A stretch of DNA of 64,000 nucleotides from Planctomycetota bacterium (GTDB lineage Bacteria; Planctomycetota; Planctomycetia; Pirellulales; Pirellulaceae): NCBI GenBank assembly GCA_963204915.1, contig CAUJHS010000076.1, positions 186,001 through 250,000 on the forward strand, read 5' to 3'. The position numbers and the translations under genes are program-made. How positions within the stretch are numbered: the stretch's first letter is position 1; the number at the start of each line of letters is the position of its first letter. Positions 16,774-23,838 of the stretch are shown here, piece by piece. Below the pieces are notes generated by a model. That model was not told the DNA's origin and ran no database searches. It saw only the letters and a list, made by a program, of their open reading frames with translations.

Positions 16774-16881
16774 TTATTTCCTCCACAGGCGGATCACGCC
16801 GATCAGCACGACGACGAAAAGGACACGGATAATCACGCGGAGCACGTCGGCGATCTCGTTCAACGCTTCGACTGCTTCCAT
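16774..16881 (-). CDS. 35-residue membrane peptide
   Basis: Starts at ATG 16881, two bases after the stop of the upstream membrane gene, and encodes MEAVEALNEIADV followed by a continuous hydrophobic helix (VIIRVLFVVVLIGVI) and a basic end RLWRK. Its last codons contain the GGAGG that serves the following YopX gene. It is too short for automated calling but has the charge pattern of a single-pass inner-membrane peptide. Unknown function. Confidence 0.5.
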   Translation of the reverse strand: MEAVEALNEIADVLRVIIRVLFVVVLIGVIRLWRK

Positions 16882-16883
16882 GC

Positions 16884-17063
16884 TCACAGCGACCCCACCG
16901 AGATACCGAGTGCCACGAGGTAGGCGGTCAGAAAGGCGATTCCCGCCAGGATCGCGACGTTGACCGTGGCGACGAACACGCGCCGGATGAAGAGCCGCAG
17001 CCGCCCGAATCGGCGGTTGTGGAGGAATTCATCAGGCAGCGGGAGAAAGAAGTAACGACTCAT
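16884..17063 (-). CDS. 59-residue membrane protein
   Basis: ATG 17063 overlaps the upstream stop (ATGA). The N-terminus is basic (DEFLHNRRFGRLRLFIRRV) and the C-terminal half is one long hydrophobic segment (TVNVAILAGIAFLTAYLVALGI), predicting an N-in single-pass protein. The longer frame upstream of 17063 is Arg-rich shadow sequence and was left out. It sits in a cluster of small membrane proteins. No family recognised. Confidence 0.55.
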   Translation of the reverse strand: MSRYFFLPLPDEFLHNRRFGRLRLFIRRVFVATVNVAILAGIAFLTAYLVALGISVGSL

Positions 17064-17596
17064 GCGGTTCCTTGTAAGCTGTGAAGGACGTGGACGGCGG
17101 GTTCTCCCGCCAGCCCGAAACACTCGTGTAGTAGTCGAATCGCGATGCCTGGCTCTTTGTTGACCGCCTCGCGTAGCTCTAGCACGCGGCTGAACATCGG
17201 TTGCCCGCTGTCCAGGCACTTACAGAACCAGTCCATGCACGCAGCGGCCAGCGGGACGTGACACTGGAACAGATACGCCAAGGCGTAGGTCGCTCGCTCC
17301 CACTCGCCAGCCCGAACCAACTCGGCCCACAGCGGAAAGGTGACTTCGGGTGCGGTGACTTGCTGCGGTGGTTGTTCTTCCTGAACAGCGCTGCGGTAGC
17401 CTTCGAGAATCAGCATCAACTGACGCAGCTTCTCGGCCATCTCGCCGAGTTCTTCCGTGTTGAAGAAACCCGTCTCGCCTTGGGCTTGCTCCATCATTTC
17501 GTCTTCGTTCTCGACGACGAATTCCGTGATTCGGTTGATGTGCGTCTCACGAAGACGGTTCAGGATGTCTACTGCTTTTCGCTGTTGTTCAGTCAT
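17060..17596 (-). CDS. hypothetical helical phage protein
   Basis: A 178-residue protein beginning MTEQQRKAVDIL at ATG 17596, which overlaps the upstream stop (ATGA). The first 80 residues are strongly helical and acidic (FVVENEDEMMEQAQGE; LGEMAEKLRQLMLILEGY) and may form a coiled coil; the rest is Trp- and Cys-containing and probably globular. No enzyme motif is seen. Function unknown. Confidence 0.6.
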   Translation of the reverse strand: MTEQQRKAVDILNRLRETHINRITEFVVENEDEMMEQAQGETGFFNTEELGEMAEKLRQLMLILEGYRSAVQEEQPPQQVTAPEVTFPLWAELVRAGEWERATYALAYLFQCHVPLAAACMDWFCKCLDSGQPMFSRVLELREAVNKEPGIAIRLLHECFGLAGEPAVHVLHSLQGTA

Positions 17597-18003
17597 GCTT
17601 TGAAATGGATTCGCACTAGTGATGGTTCCGCTTGCCCTTGGACCCAAACGGGAAGTGAGCTAAGCATGTTCGCGCCCTTGTCTCTGCCCCTGGCGTCTAG
17701 CTCTTTCAGCTTCTCCGTGCGCCTGCCCTTGGCGTGGCTGAGCTTCACGAACTGCTCCCAAAGTCGCCTGTGCTTCCTGCACGCCTCGACCGCTCGCTTA
17801 TAGGTCTTGAAAGGTCGGCGAAGCCACGCAAACTCCCACCAGTGCTTCCCGTCGCTAATTCGTATTACTTCCACGCAGGCGTAGTACGCCGGGGTCACGC
17901 TGACCCCGGCGAACTGGTCTTGCCACGTTATGCGGTAGCCGAGACCCTCACTGTCCCTCCACTCCCTGTGGTGCCGCCGCTTCTTGGTCTGTTGGAATTC
18001 CAT
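17593..18003 (-). CDS. hypothetical basic phage protein
   Basis: A 136-residue protein rich in Arg, Lys and Trp. The fold is unclear; segments such as RRPFKTYKRAVEACRKHRRLWEQF suggest a nucleic-acid-binding helix. It has ATGA coupling with the gene downstream and a 56-base overlap with the one upstream. No family recognised. Confidence 0.55.
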   Translation of the reverse strand: MEFQQTKKRRHHREWRDSEGLGYRITWQDQFAGVSVTPAYYACVEVIRISDGKHWWEFAWLRRPFKTYKRAVEACRKHRRLWEQFVKLSHAKGRRTEKLKELDARGRDKGANMLSSLPVWVQGQAEPSLVRIHFKA

Positions 18004-18202
18004 CAGGCAGCGTCACCACGACGACGTTCTTGAGGTTCTTGATGTGGGTCAACCGCTTGTCGGCGTTGTATCCCGTCACCTGCGTCGGCGTGACTTGGGT
18101 GACTTTGATCCGGTTCAGCCACATGGAGGAACCACGGCGAACCGGGTACACGACATGGCAACCCGCCGTAATCGGGTTGCCGAGGAAGTCTTTGATCTGC
18201 AT
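17948..18202 (-). CDS. hypothetical 84-residue beta-rich phage protein
   Basis: A small protein with a KOW- or SH3-like look: DFLGNPITAGCHVVYPVRRGSSMWLNRIKVTQVT. Such small barrels often bind RNA or DNA, but this is a resemblance rather than a family assignment. Its ATG at 18202 overlaps the TAA of the methyltransferase gene (TAATG), so it may be translated with it. Confidence 0.55.
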   Translation of the reverse strand: MQIKDFLGNPITAGCHVVYPVRRGSSMWLNRIKVTQVTPTQVTGYNADKRLTHIKNLKNVVVVTLPDGIPTDQEAAAPQGVEGQ

Positions 18203-18993
18203 TAGTTACACGCCTCAAGGCCAGATGGATGATGGGAAATTTTCAAATTGTGCTCGTTCGCGATTTCCTGGCAGTAATAGCCGTCGATCTCGACGAGCGT
18301 GCAAATGCGGCCAATTCGCTTGCAAACGCGAAGCGTGGTCCCGGTGCCGCCGAACGGGTCCAGAACGTGTTGCCCCTCCGCAGTGGTGAGCTTGATCGCT
18401 CGCTCGACGAGTCCTTCGTGGAGTTGCGTCGGATGGTGCGACCGACGCTGCTTACTGTTGCCGGTGACTCGCGGGAAGTCCCAGGCGTCCAGGGGCACCC
18501 GTCCGCCCTTCGCGGCCCGCTTGTCGCCGTTCAGTTCACGCCAGGACGGCACCTTGATTGCGTCCGGGTATAGCGGGGCGTCCTTGTGCTTGAGACGCCA
18601 CAGCGGACGGTGGCCGTTGCCGCAGTCGGTCTTCTTGTTCTGCCCGAACGTGAAGTGCTGCACGAACGGCTTGGCTTCCCACTTCGGCGCGAGCTTGAGA
18701 AACTCGTAGACAACCCACCCGAATGCAAAGGTCCACCTCGCGTTGAAGCTGAACCAGACGACGGGTGCGGCCTTGGAGAAGCAGAACAGCCAGTCCCAAA
18801 GAAGTTGCTGATACTCGTTCGGCTTGATGCGGTCGTTGAAGCTGTTGTATTTCAACCCGATGGCGTCGGGCGGATCAGCGAAGATGCAATCAACCCGGTC
18901 CAGCGTCGGAAGCACATCCAGACAGTTGCCGTGAATCAGTCGATGCTTTTTGCTCTGCCCACAGGTCATAAGGCCCACTCTCTTGAAAATCAT
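18202..18993 (-). CDS. DNA (adenine-N6 or cytosine-N4) methyltransferase
   Basis: A 263-residue SAM-dependent DNA methyltransferase with motif order IV to I (beta class): HGNCLDVLPTL near residue 21, catalytic motif IV FADPPDAIGLKY at 38-49, and the SAM-binding end motif LDPFGGTGTT at 211-220. Motif IV reads DPPD where most enzymes have an aromatic after DPP. No restriction endonuclease lies beside it, so it is probably an orphan phage enzyme protecting phage DNA or regulating packaging. The start could be ATG 18969, eight codons later. Its first 100 bases overlap the gene upstream. Confidence 0.85.
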   Translation of the reverse strand: MIFKRVGLMTCGQSKKHRLIHGNCLDVLPTLDRVDCIFADPPDAIGLKYNSFNDRIKPNEYQQLLWDWLFCFSKAAPVVWFSFNARWTFAFGWVVYEFLKLAPKWEAKPFVQHFTFGQNKKTDCGNGHRPLWRLKHKDAPLYPDAIKVPSWRELNGDKRAAKGGRVPLDAWDFPRVTGNSKQRRSHHPTQLHEGLVERAIKLTTAEGQHVLDPFGGTGTTLRVCKRIGRICTLVEIDGYYCQEIANEHNLKISHHPSGLEACN

Positions 18994-19423
18994 CGAGCAT
19001 CCCTTGGTACATGAAGGGCTGCCTCTCTCGTGAAGGAATCTTGAGTCCCTGATCGCGGACCCACGCCTCAGCGGCGTACTGCCACGTCCCAGGGGTCGCC
19101 CCGTTCGGGCTGTGATGGCTCAGCCCCAAGCCGTCGTTGACCACCATGCCTTGCCCTCGGTAGTAGGTTGCCACTGGTTCTTCCATTGGGTTGTAGACGA
19201 ACATCGTGTCGTCCTTGTGCTCAGGGAGTAGCGAACGCATCCTCGCCGCATTGGCCGCCTCTTCGAGCGTGAGGTACATCTGCGCGTACCGGATAATCCA
19301 GCCACGTTTGTCCTTCCACTCCATGCGGTAGTAGGGTTGCCGCCCGCCGAGCACGTTCCGCTTCCATGCGGGCCAACCGGCCACAACCCGGCTGGCCCAT
19401 TCGAGATGCTCTTGGAACGTCAT
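18890..19423 (-). CDS. hypothetical phage protein
   Basis: A 177-residue protein with several Trp and Tyr residues (HLEWASRVVAGWPAWKRNVLGGRQPYYRMEW) and a beta/alpha mix. No family is recognised. Its ATG overlaps the MazG stop (ATGA) and its last 34 codons overlap the methyltransferase start region in another frame, so the real end is somewhat uncertain. Confidence 0.5.
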   Translation of the reverse strand: MTFQEHLEWASRVVAGWPAWKRNVLGGRQPYYRMEWKDKRGWIIRYAQMYLTLEEAANAARMRSLLPEHKDDTMFVYNPMEEPVATYYRGQGMVVNDGLGLSHHSPNGATPGTWQYAAEAWVRDQGLKIPSRERQPFMYQGMLDDFQESGPYDLWAEQKASTDSRQLSGCASDAGPG

Positions 19424-19941
19424 CGGTTGTCACCGTCGCCGTGCAAGGTTCCTCGCTCGACGCGCGAGGTAAGGATGTCGATGTTCTCTTGAGCGACGGT
19501 TTCGATGTCCGTGCCCAGGTGCCGGAGAAGCATTGAGCACAGGTGAGGAACCGCCGAAAGGTGCGTCATGTAAAGGACGCCGTCGCCCTCCACATGCCCG
19601 TCCGTAAGGCCCGCGATCTTTCCGGCGTGGTAGGACAGCCGCAAGCAGCACTTGTTGATGTCCATGAACTGCTTCGTGGGCAACGCCCAGTCGTTGCGAA
19701 GCTGCTGATTCAGGTCGGTGGTCAGGGCCGCGACGTACCACAGCACACCGCCGACTTCCTTCCTGATCTGAGCCTTGCGAGCGTCGGTGAGAACGCCGCC
19801 GTCGTCGCGAATGATCTTCTTCGCCTTGTTGCAGACTTCGCCGATCTCACCCGCCAAACCCATCGACGGGTAGACGATGGCGTGCTCGCGCGGGTAGGCG
19901 GCTGTCTTGTAAGCCGCGAGTTGGTAATCGCTTAGTTTCAT
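19420..19941 (-). CDS. MazG-like nucleotide pyrophosphohydrolase
   Basis: A 173-residue protein whose first 90 residues have the MazG four-helix pattern: YPSMGLAGEIGEVCNKAKKII, with the E-x-x-E-x-x-x-K metal-binding order, and KEVGGVLWYVAALTTDL in place of the usual E-x-x-D helix. Phage MazG enzymes hydrolyse (d)NTPs to monophosphates or lower (p)ppGpp-like signals. ATG 19941 has GGAGAAAG directly before it; the much longer open frame upstream is Arg-rich and not coding. It forms part of the nucleotide-metabolism group with dCMP deaminase and RNR. Confidence 0.75.
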   Translation of the reverse strand: MKLSDYQLAAYKTAAYPREHAIVYPSMGLAGEIGEVCNKAKKIIRDDGGVLTDARKAQIRKEVGGVLWYVAALTTDLNQQLRNDWALPTKQFMDINKCCLRLSYHAGKIAGLTDGHVEGDGVLYMTHLSAVPHLCSMLLRHLGTDIETVAQENIDILTSRVERGTLHGDGDNR

Positions 19942-19981
19942 CTTTCTCCGATGTTGGGAGTGGAGTAGAAGAACCTGCTTG

Positions 19982-20032
19982 GTCGAGAGCGGAAAGCCAC
20001 GAGCCATGCGCTCGTAGAACGCCGCTCTCGAC
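19982..20032. promoter_or_regulatory. long two-tier stem-loop between MazG and dCMP deaminase genes
   Basis: GTCGAGAGCGG (19982-19992) pairs perfectly with CCGCTCTCGAC (20022-20032). Inside it CCACGAGC (19997-20004) pairs with GCTCGTAG (20010-20017) with one mismatch. It lies in a rare 120-base gap of the operon, upstream of the MazG start. No T-run follows, so a regulatory or RNA-processing hairpin is more likely than a terminator. Confidence 0.6.
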
Positions 20033-20063
20033 TCAAACAGGTAACGAAGGCTTCGCCAGAAGG

Positions 20064-20567
20064 TTACGGTTGCCACGGTTGGCCGTTGACGATGATGGGT
20101 GGACAGCCGATGCTGCCGTCGTAGAACTCCATCGTGACGCCGCAGTCCTTCATCATCACGAGCGCCTCGTCTACATTGGCCTTCCAGCGTTCGGGCGTCT
20201 CGGCCATCCGTTGCTTGTGCCCGATGACGTGCTTCACGCCAGAGAAGATGATCGCCCTTGCGCAGTTGTCGCAGGCGAACCAAGGGCAGATCATCGTGAA
20301 TCCCTCAACCGGACCGCAGAACTTCGCGGCTTTGTAAATCGCCCCGCGTTCCGCGTGCTCGATGTAGAACAGCTTCTTGTCCCGGTTGGTCAGATGTTCC
20401 TCGGTGACGACAACGCCGTCGGGGAGCTGGTTGAAAGCCTCACTGACGATCTCGCCGTTCTTGTTCAGTAGCAAAGCCCCGCTCTGGTTCGACGGGTCGG
20501 GACTCTTTGCGGCCTGGAAGTAACTGCGGGCGAGAAGAAACTGGATTCTGGATTCGCTAAGGTACAC
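20064..20567 (-). CDS. deoxycytidylate (dCMP) deaminase
   Basis: A 167-residue zinc enzyme that converts dCMP to dUMP for thymidylate synthesis. The zinc and catalytic residues are visible: HAE (His71, Glu73) and CPWFACDNC (Cys99, Cys102 as ligands). The start is GTG 20567 with GGAGG four bases upstream. It follows the RNR gene by 14 bases. No thymidylate synthase or dUMP hydroxymethylase was recognised in the window, so the fate of the dUMP depends on the host or on genes outside view. Confidence 0.85.
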   Translation of the reverse strand: MYLSESRIQFLLARSYFQAAKSPDPSNQSGALLLNKNGEIVSEAFNQLPDGVVVTEEHLTNRDKKLFYIEHAERGAIYKAAKFCGPVEGFTMICPWFACDNCARAIIFSGVKHVIGHKQRMAETPERWKANVDEALVMMKDCGVTMEFYDGSIGCPPIIVNGQPWQP

Positions 20568-20581
20568 AAGTCCTCCAAAGG

Positions 20582-22006
20582 TTAGACGCCACAGCTACCG
20601 CCGTGACCGGTGATGTAACAGATGTCGTGCGATTCGACCGCTTCCTCGAACTCGCGACCGAGATTCACACGAGCTTCTTCGTAGGGAATCGGGGTCATCG
20701 GCTGGCCGCCACGAGCGCCATCCGGGTAGCAGGTGAAGCCACGCAGCCGGGGTGCGTACTTCGCCAGCGTGGCCGCGAAGTCTTTCACCTTGTCCGGGTT
20801 GTTATTGCGACTGCCCCACTTCGGCAGATTGATCGTCGAGCTAATCGACTGATCGACGTAGTCTTGAATGTCCGCCTGGAACTTGATTCGTCGCTCCCAG
20901 TCGGTTGCCAAGTTGAGAGCGGTTTCGATCTCGTCCGGGTTCAGCCTGTACACGTCGATAAGCTCTTGAGCCGTCGAGTCCACGACGAACTGGTAGTGCC
21001 ACTTCGTTCCTTCCTTGAGGTAGCGACGCTTGAATGCAACGGCCAAGATCGGCTCGATGCCGGTCGTGGTCCCGGCCAGGATGCCGATGGTCCCGGTGGG
21101 AGCGATGGCCCGCTTCGCAACCGGACGGCTGATGCCGAGCAAGTCGCAGAACTTGTTGGCGGCGTCGTTGCTCTCGCCCTTGTAGATCGTGAGCCAGCTA
21201 TGAAGCTCAGGTACGCACTCGTAACGGTAGCTCCGCTTGAGCAGCCATTCATGGATGCCCATAAGGCCCAGGCCGAGCCGACGATTCTTTGACCGAATGT
21301 CGTAGACCTTCTGGTACGGTAGGTGCGCTCGCAGCGTGCCGCAGACGAGGAACTTGGTTCCAAGCTCGCAGACTCGGCGGAACTCTTCGGGCGACTCGAT
21401 GCGGCCCATGTTCACGCTGCCCAGGTTGCACACATCGGAGTCGTCTTCCGACGAAACCTCGGTGCAGGCATTGCGAAGCGTCTCGCGTTCCTTATCGAAA
21501 AAGTTGAATGCGAAGCCGGGTTCCGCGGTCGATAACGCCTGCTCGGCGTTCTTGAGGAACACTTCGCCCACGTCGCCGGTGCGAAGATACTCCAAATACC
21601 AAGCAGTGTCGTAGTTGACACTGATGTTGGTCATGTCGAGCGGCGCGGGCCAGTTGAAGTCAATCGCTTTCGCGTCGGCGAGCGTCTTGCTCGTCCCCGG
21701 AAGTTTCATCTCGTGCCAATTCTTGGACGTGATGAAGTCGGGGATGTCGCCGTGCCGCCAGTTCAGCGATGCGTAGATTGCCGACCGCCGTGAGCCACCC
21801 TGCATGACGTTGCGGCCCATCTCGTTAATCATCTTCATTTTCGGGATCGGACCCGAAGACACGCCGCCCGTCCCGTTGAGCACCTTCTTCGCGGGTCGGT
21901 AAATGGAGTAATCGACACCAATCCCGCCGCCCGTCATCAGGCAGCTTTCCGCTTTCCAACTGAGGTCGGCCCAGTCTTCGCGAGTGTCTTCCTCGGCCCG
22001 CAGCAA
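20582..22006 (-). CDS. ribonucleotide reductase, class II-like large chain (N-terminally incomplete)
   Basis: A 474-residue frame with the core of an adenosylcobalamin-type (NrdJ-like) reductase: GGGIGVDYSIYRP, GRNVMQGGSRRSAIYASLNW, the radical-cysteine motif NACTE (Cys181, Glu183), the CNLG cysteine (Cys193), and APTGTIGILAGTTTGIEP. Relatives are longer at the N-terminus, where a second redox cysteine normally sits; here the frame opens from a TTG and the upstream part is missing. The codons before it stay open and merge with the end of the ligase frame, pointing to a deletion or frameshift. Activity is doubtful unless the N-terminus is restored. Confidence 0.8.
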   Translation of the reverse strand: MLRAEEDTREDWADLSWKAESCLMTGGGIGVDYSIYRPAKKVLNGTGGVSSGPIPKMKMINEMGRNVMQGGSRRSAIYASLNWRHGDIPDFITSKNWHEMKLPGTSKTLADAKAIDFNWPAPLDMTNISVNYDTAWYLEYLRTGDVGEVFLKNAEQALSTAEPGFAFNFFDKERETLRNACTEVSSEDDSDVCNLGSVNMGRIESPEEFRRVCELGTKFLVCGTLRAHLPYQKVYDIRSKNRRLGLGLMGIHEWLLKRSYRYECVPELHSWLTIYKGESNDAANKFCDLLGISRPVAKRAIAPTGTIGILAGTTTGIEPILAVAFKRRYLKEGTKWHYQFVVDSTAQELIDVYRLNPDEIETALNLATDWERRIKFQADIQDYVDQSISSTINLPKWGSRNNNPDKVKDFAATLAKYAPRLRGFTCYPDGARGGQPMTPIPYEEARVNLGREFEEAVESHDICYITGHGGSCGV

Positions 22007-22608
22007 GTAACCCGCTCGGTCACGTCCAGGCTTTCGCGGAGCGAGAGCATTTCGGTGTCGAACGTGGTGTCGGGTCCAAGGTCGAACAGGTCGAAGCCGG
22101 TTTTGTCAACTCGCCGGCTGATCCACTCGTTGGCCTTCTTGAGCCGCAGATCGCAAACCATGTTGGCGTTCTTGATCTCGCCGTCGCTGAACACGCGGCT
22201 CAAGGGCGGCGTGCCGTACACCGCGAACTCGATGCAGTCGAATCGCGGGTCCGGGGTGTCACCGGCACAGATCGAACGGCAAAGCTGGAACTTGCCACGA
22301 CCGGCCCACAGTTCGCCGTCGAGCGGGATGCACGGCAACAGATTGAGGAACGAATCGGGAGCAATGATCGGATTGCCGTAGCGGGTCCAAAGTCCGGTCG
22401 CGGTCGGCTTGATCTTCGCCTTCTTCTTGCCGGTCTTGGGGTCGATGATCGACGCCCAAGGAACCAACTCGGTCGGTACGTCGCGGCTGATGCCGCCGTC
22501 CCAAAAGCAACGGGTGCCGTCGAGCTTCTCGGACAGATACCAACCGGCGATCTTGTCTTTGCCGGGCCGGTACTTGTTAGCGAGTTGTAGGAATTCTCGA
22601 CGGGCCAT
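21937..22608 (-). CDS. ATP-dependent DNA ligase, adenylation domain only (truncated)
   Basis: A 223-residue frame starting with an adenylation domain: nucleophile Lys28 in SEKLDGTR, Arg33, motif III LDGELW with Glu99 and motif IIIa EFAVYGTPP near 128-135. Motifs IV (E-G-L-M-L-R type), V (LKVK type) and the OB domain are absent, so it should not complete ligation. After about residue 145 the ligase similarity fades and the frame runs into the 5' region of the RNR gene, overlapping it by 70 bases. This looks like a deletion that joined the front of a ligase gene to the body of an RNR gene out of frame. Confidence 0.7.
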   Translation of the reverse strand: MARREFLQLANKYRPGKDKIAGWYLSEKLDGTRCFWDGGISRDVPTELVPWASIIDPKTGKKKAKIKPTATGLWTRYGNPIIAPDSFLNLLPCIPLDGELWAGRGKFQLCRSICAGDTPDPRFDCIEFAVYGTPPLSRVFSDGEIKNANMVCDLRLKKANEWISRRVDKTGFDLFDLGPDTTFDTEMLSLRESLDVTERVTCCGPRKTLAKTGPTSVGKRKAA

Positions 22609-22790
22609 TAAGCAGCTTTCGCAAGACGAGTGGATTGACGGTTGGCCCGATTGGTCAGAGGGGCAAGCGGATCAGTGATGACCCGCCGGTACGAGAAGCA
22701 CACTATTTTCTCGCCCTTGCTGGCGAAGTAAGCGGCGTGGCGAACCCAGTCCAGCGGGATGAATGCGACCTTGTCCGGCGACTCTTTCAT
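22608..22790 (-). CDS. hypothetical 60-residue protein
   Basis: A short basic protein (VAFIPLDWVRHAAYFASKGEKIVCFSYRR) with no recognised family. Its TAA overlaps the ligase ATG by one base (TAATG), and its ATG overlaps the stop of a possible micro-ORF upstream. The coupling suggests it is real; function unknown. Confidence 0.5.
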   Translation of the reverse strand: MKESPDKVAFIPLDWVRHAAYFASKGEKIVCFSYRRVITDPLAPLTNRANRQSTRLAKAA

Positions 22791-22867
22791 TCGGCCCTCT
22801 CTGTGTTGGTGAGTTGTTCACTCTCGACACAGTAGTTACAGCCGCGGACTCGTTTTGGATGAAGCAA
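22787..22867 (-). CDS. possible 26-residue CxxC micro-ORF
   Basis: In a different frame from the upstream membrane protein, a TTG-initiated frame encodes a short basic stretch, then CNYCVES and an acidic end, and stops at TGA overlapping the next ATG (ATGA). The CxxC could be part of a small zinc site. There is no strong ribosome site and it overlaps the end of the upstream gene, so this is a candidate only. Confidence 0.25.
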   Translation of the reverse strand: MLHPKRVRGCNYCVESEQLTNTERAE

Positions 22868-23261
22868 CCAGAGGTTTTTCTTCGACTTTTTCTTCCGGCT
22901 CAGGGATGACGGGAGGGCCGGGCGGCGCGATGCCATTGGCGTCCATCGCTTCGATCAATGCGCCGATGTAGGCTTTCTGTGCGTTGGCGACCCGCAGCAT
23001 GTACATGGCGAAGTCTTCCGTCTCTTTCAGCCGCAGGTCGAGCGTCTCGATTTGTCCCGCCTGGACGCTGGCCACGATCAACGCCTCGGTGGCCATGATT
23101 TGGGCGTCCTCAGTGGCCTTCATGCGGACCAGTTCGCGAGTGTCGCGAAGCTGCACGTCCTCGAAGTAGCGGAGATGGGTCTGCGTCGTGTAGTGATTGA
23201 GCGACGTGACCGAGACGACCGCGAGAACCAAAGCAAACAGGATGGCGTTACGCAACTTCAA
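22836..23261 (-). CDS. membrane-anchored coiled-coil protein
   Basis: A 141-residue protein with an N-terminal hydrophobic segment (AILFALVLAVVSVTSL, residues 6-21), a long helical stretch likely to form a coiled coil (about 35-105), and a Pro/Glu-rich tail. The topology suggests an inner-membrane anchor with an extracytoplasmic helix, reminiscent of spanin-type or superinfection proteins, but there is no family match and its place among nucleotide genes does not help. Overlaps the deoxyribonucleotidase gene by 14 bases. Confidence 0.6.
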   Translation of the reverse strand: MKLRNAILFALVLAVVSVTSLNHYTTQTHLRYFEDVQLRDTRELVRMKATEDAQIMATEALIVASVQAGQIETLDLRLKETEDFAMYMLRVANAQKAYIGALIEAMDANGIAPPGPPVIPEPEEKVEEKPLVASSKTSPRL

Positions 23262-23838
23262 AGTTCCTTACTTGAAAGAGACGGTGAAAGCGGTTCTGTA
23301 AAGCGCCTTGCGCCCAGTGGTTTTGGAGCTTGTTCCACGGGCGCGGAACGAGAATCGTGTGGCCGCCCGCTGCACGAAACGCTTCGACGTTGTGGTCGGC
23401 GTCGTCAACGAGCAGGGTGTCGGGTCGAGCGCACAAGTGCTTTGGCGGACCCATGAGGAACTGCCGGTGCATCCACTTCGGGCAGTGCTTGTGAATCCAT
23501 TCCAGCTTCCCGGCCAGCGAGTCGGGGTCGCGGGTGGGCGACGTGAGAAAGAAGACGTTCTCTTGACCGACCAACGCTTCGGCGTGGCCGAGTAGCCAAC
23601 CAAATTCTTGCGATGGCGGGAACGACGCCCACATTTCGCGTGTGATCGCCCGCCAGAACTCTTCGGGCGTCCATTGCCTCGGCCCAAGAATGTTGGCTGC
23701 TTCAACGATGTCGAAGCCAACTCTACGCGGGTAGGAGTTGAAATCGAAAGGCTTGATCGGGCATCCGAGCTGGTTCAAAACATACGTGGTCATCTCCGTG
23801 CAAACGCCATCCATGTCCAGAAAAACCGTCCGAATCAC
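23248..23838 (-). CDS. 5'(3')-deoxyribonucleotidase (HAD family)
   Basis: A 196-residue HAD-superfamily phosphatase. Motif I FLDMDGV gives nucleophile Asp8 and acid/base Asp10, motif II is FFLTSPTRD, a Lys precedes the acidic motif IV LLVDDADHN. The cap insert after motif I is small, as in the NT5C type that dephosphorylates dNMPs. Together with MazG, dCMP deaminase, the dNMP kinase and a Nudix protein it would reshape the dNTP pool. The start overlaps the sigma-factor stop (ATGA). Confidence 0.8.
   Translation of the reverse strand: MIRTVFLDMDGVCTEMTTYVLNQLGCPIKPFDFNSYPRRVGFDIVEAANILGPRQWTPEEFWRAITREMWASFPPSQEFGWLLGHAEALVGQENVFFLTSPTRDPDSLAGKLEWIHKHCPKWMHRQFLMGPPKHLCARPDTLLVDDADHNVEAFRAAGGHTILVPRPWNKLQNHWAQGALQNRFHRLFQVRNFEVA

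Noticed and set aside
20582-22608. An intein or intron splitting the reductase
   Set aside because: No intein block motifs (splicing Cys/Ser, C-terminal HN) and no intron-like structure; the upstream sequence is a ligase domain instead.
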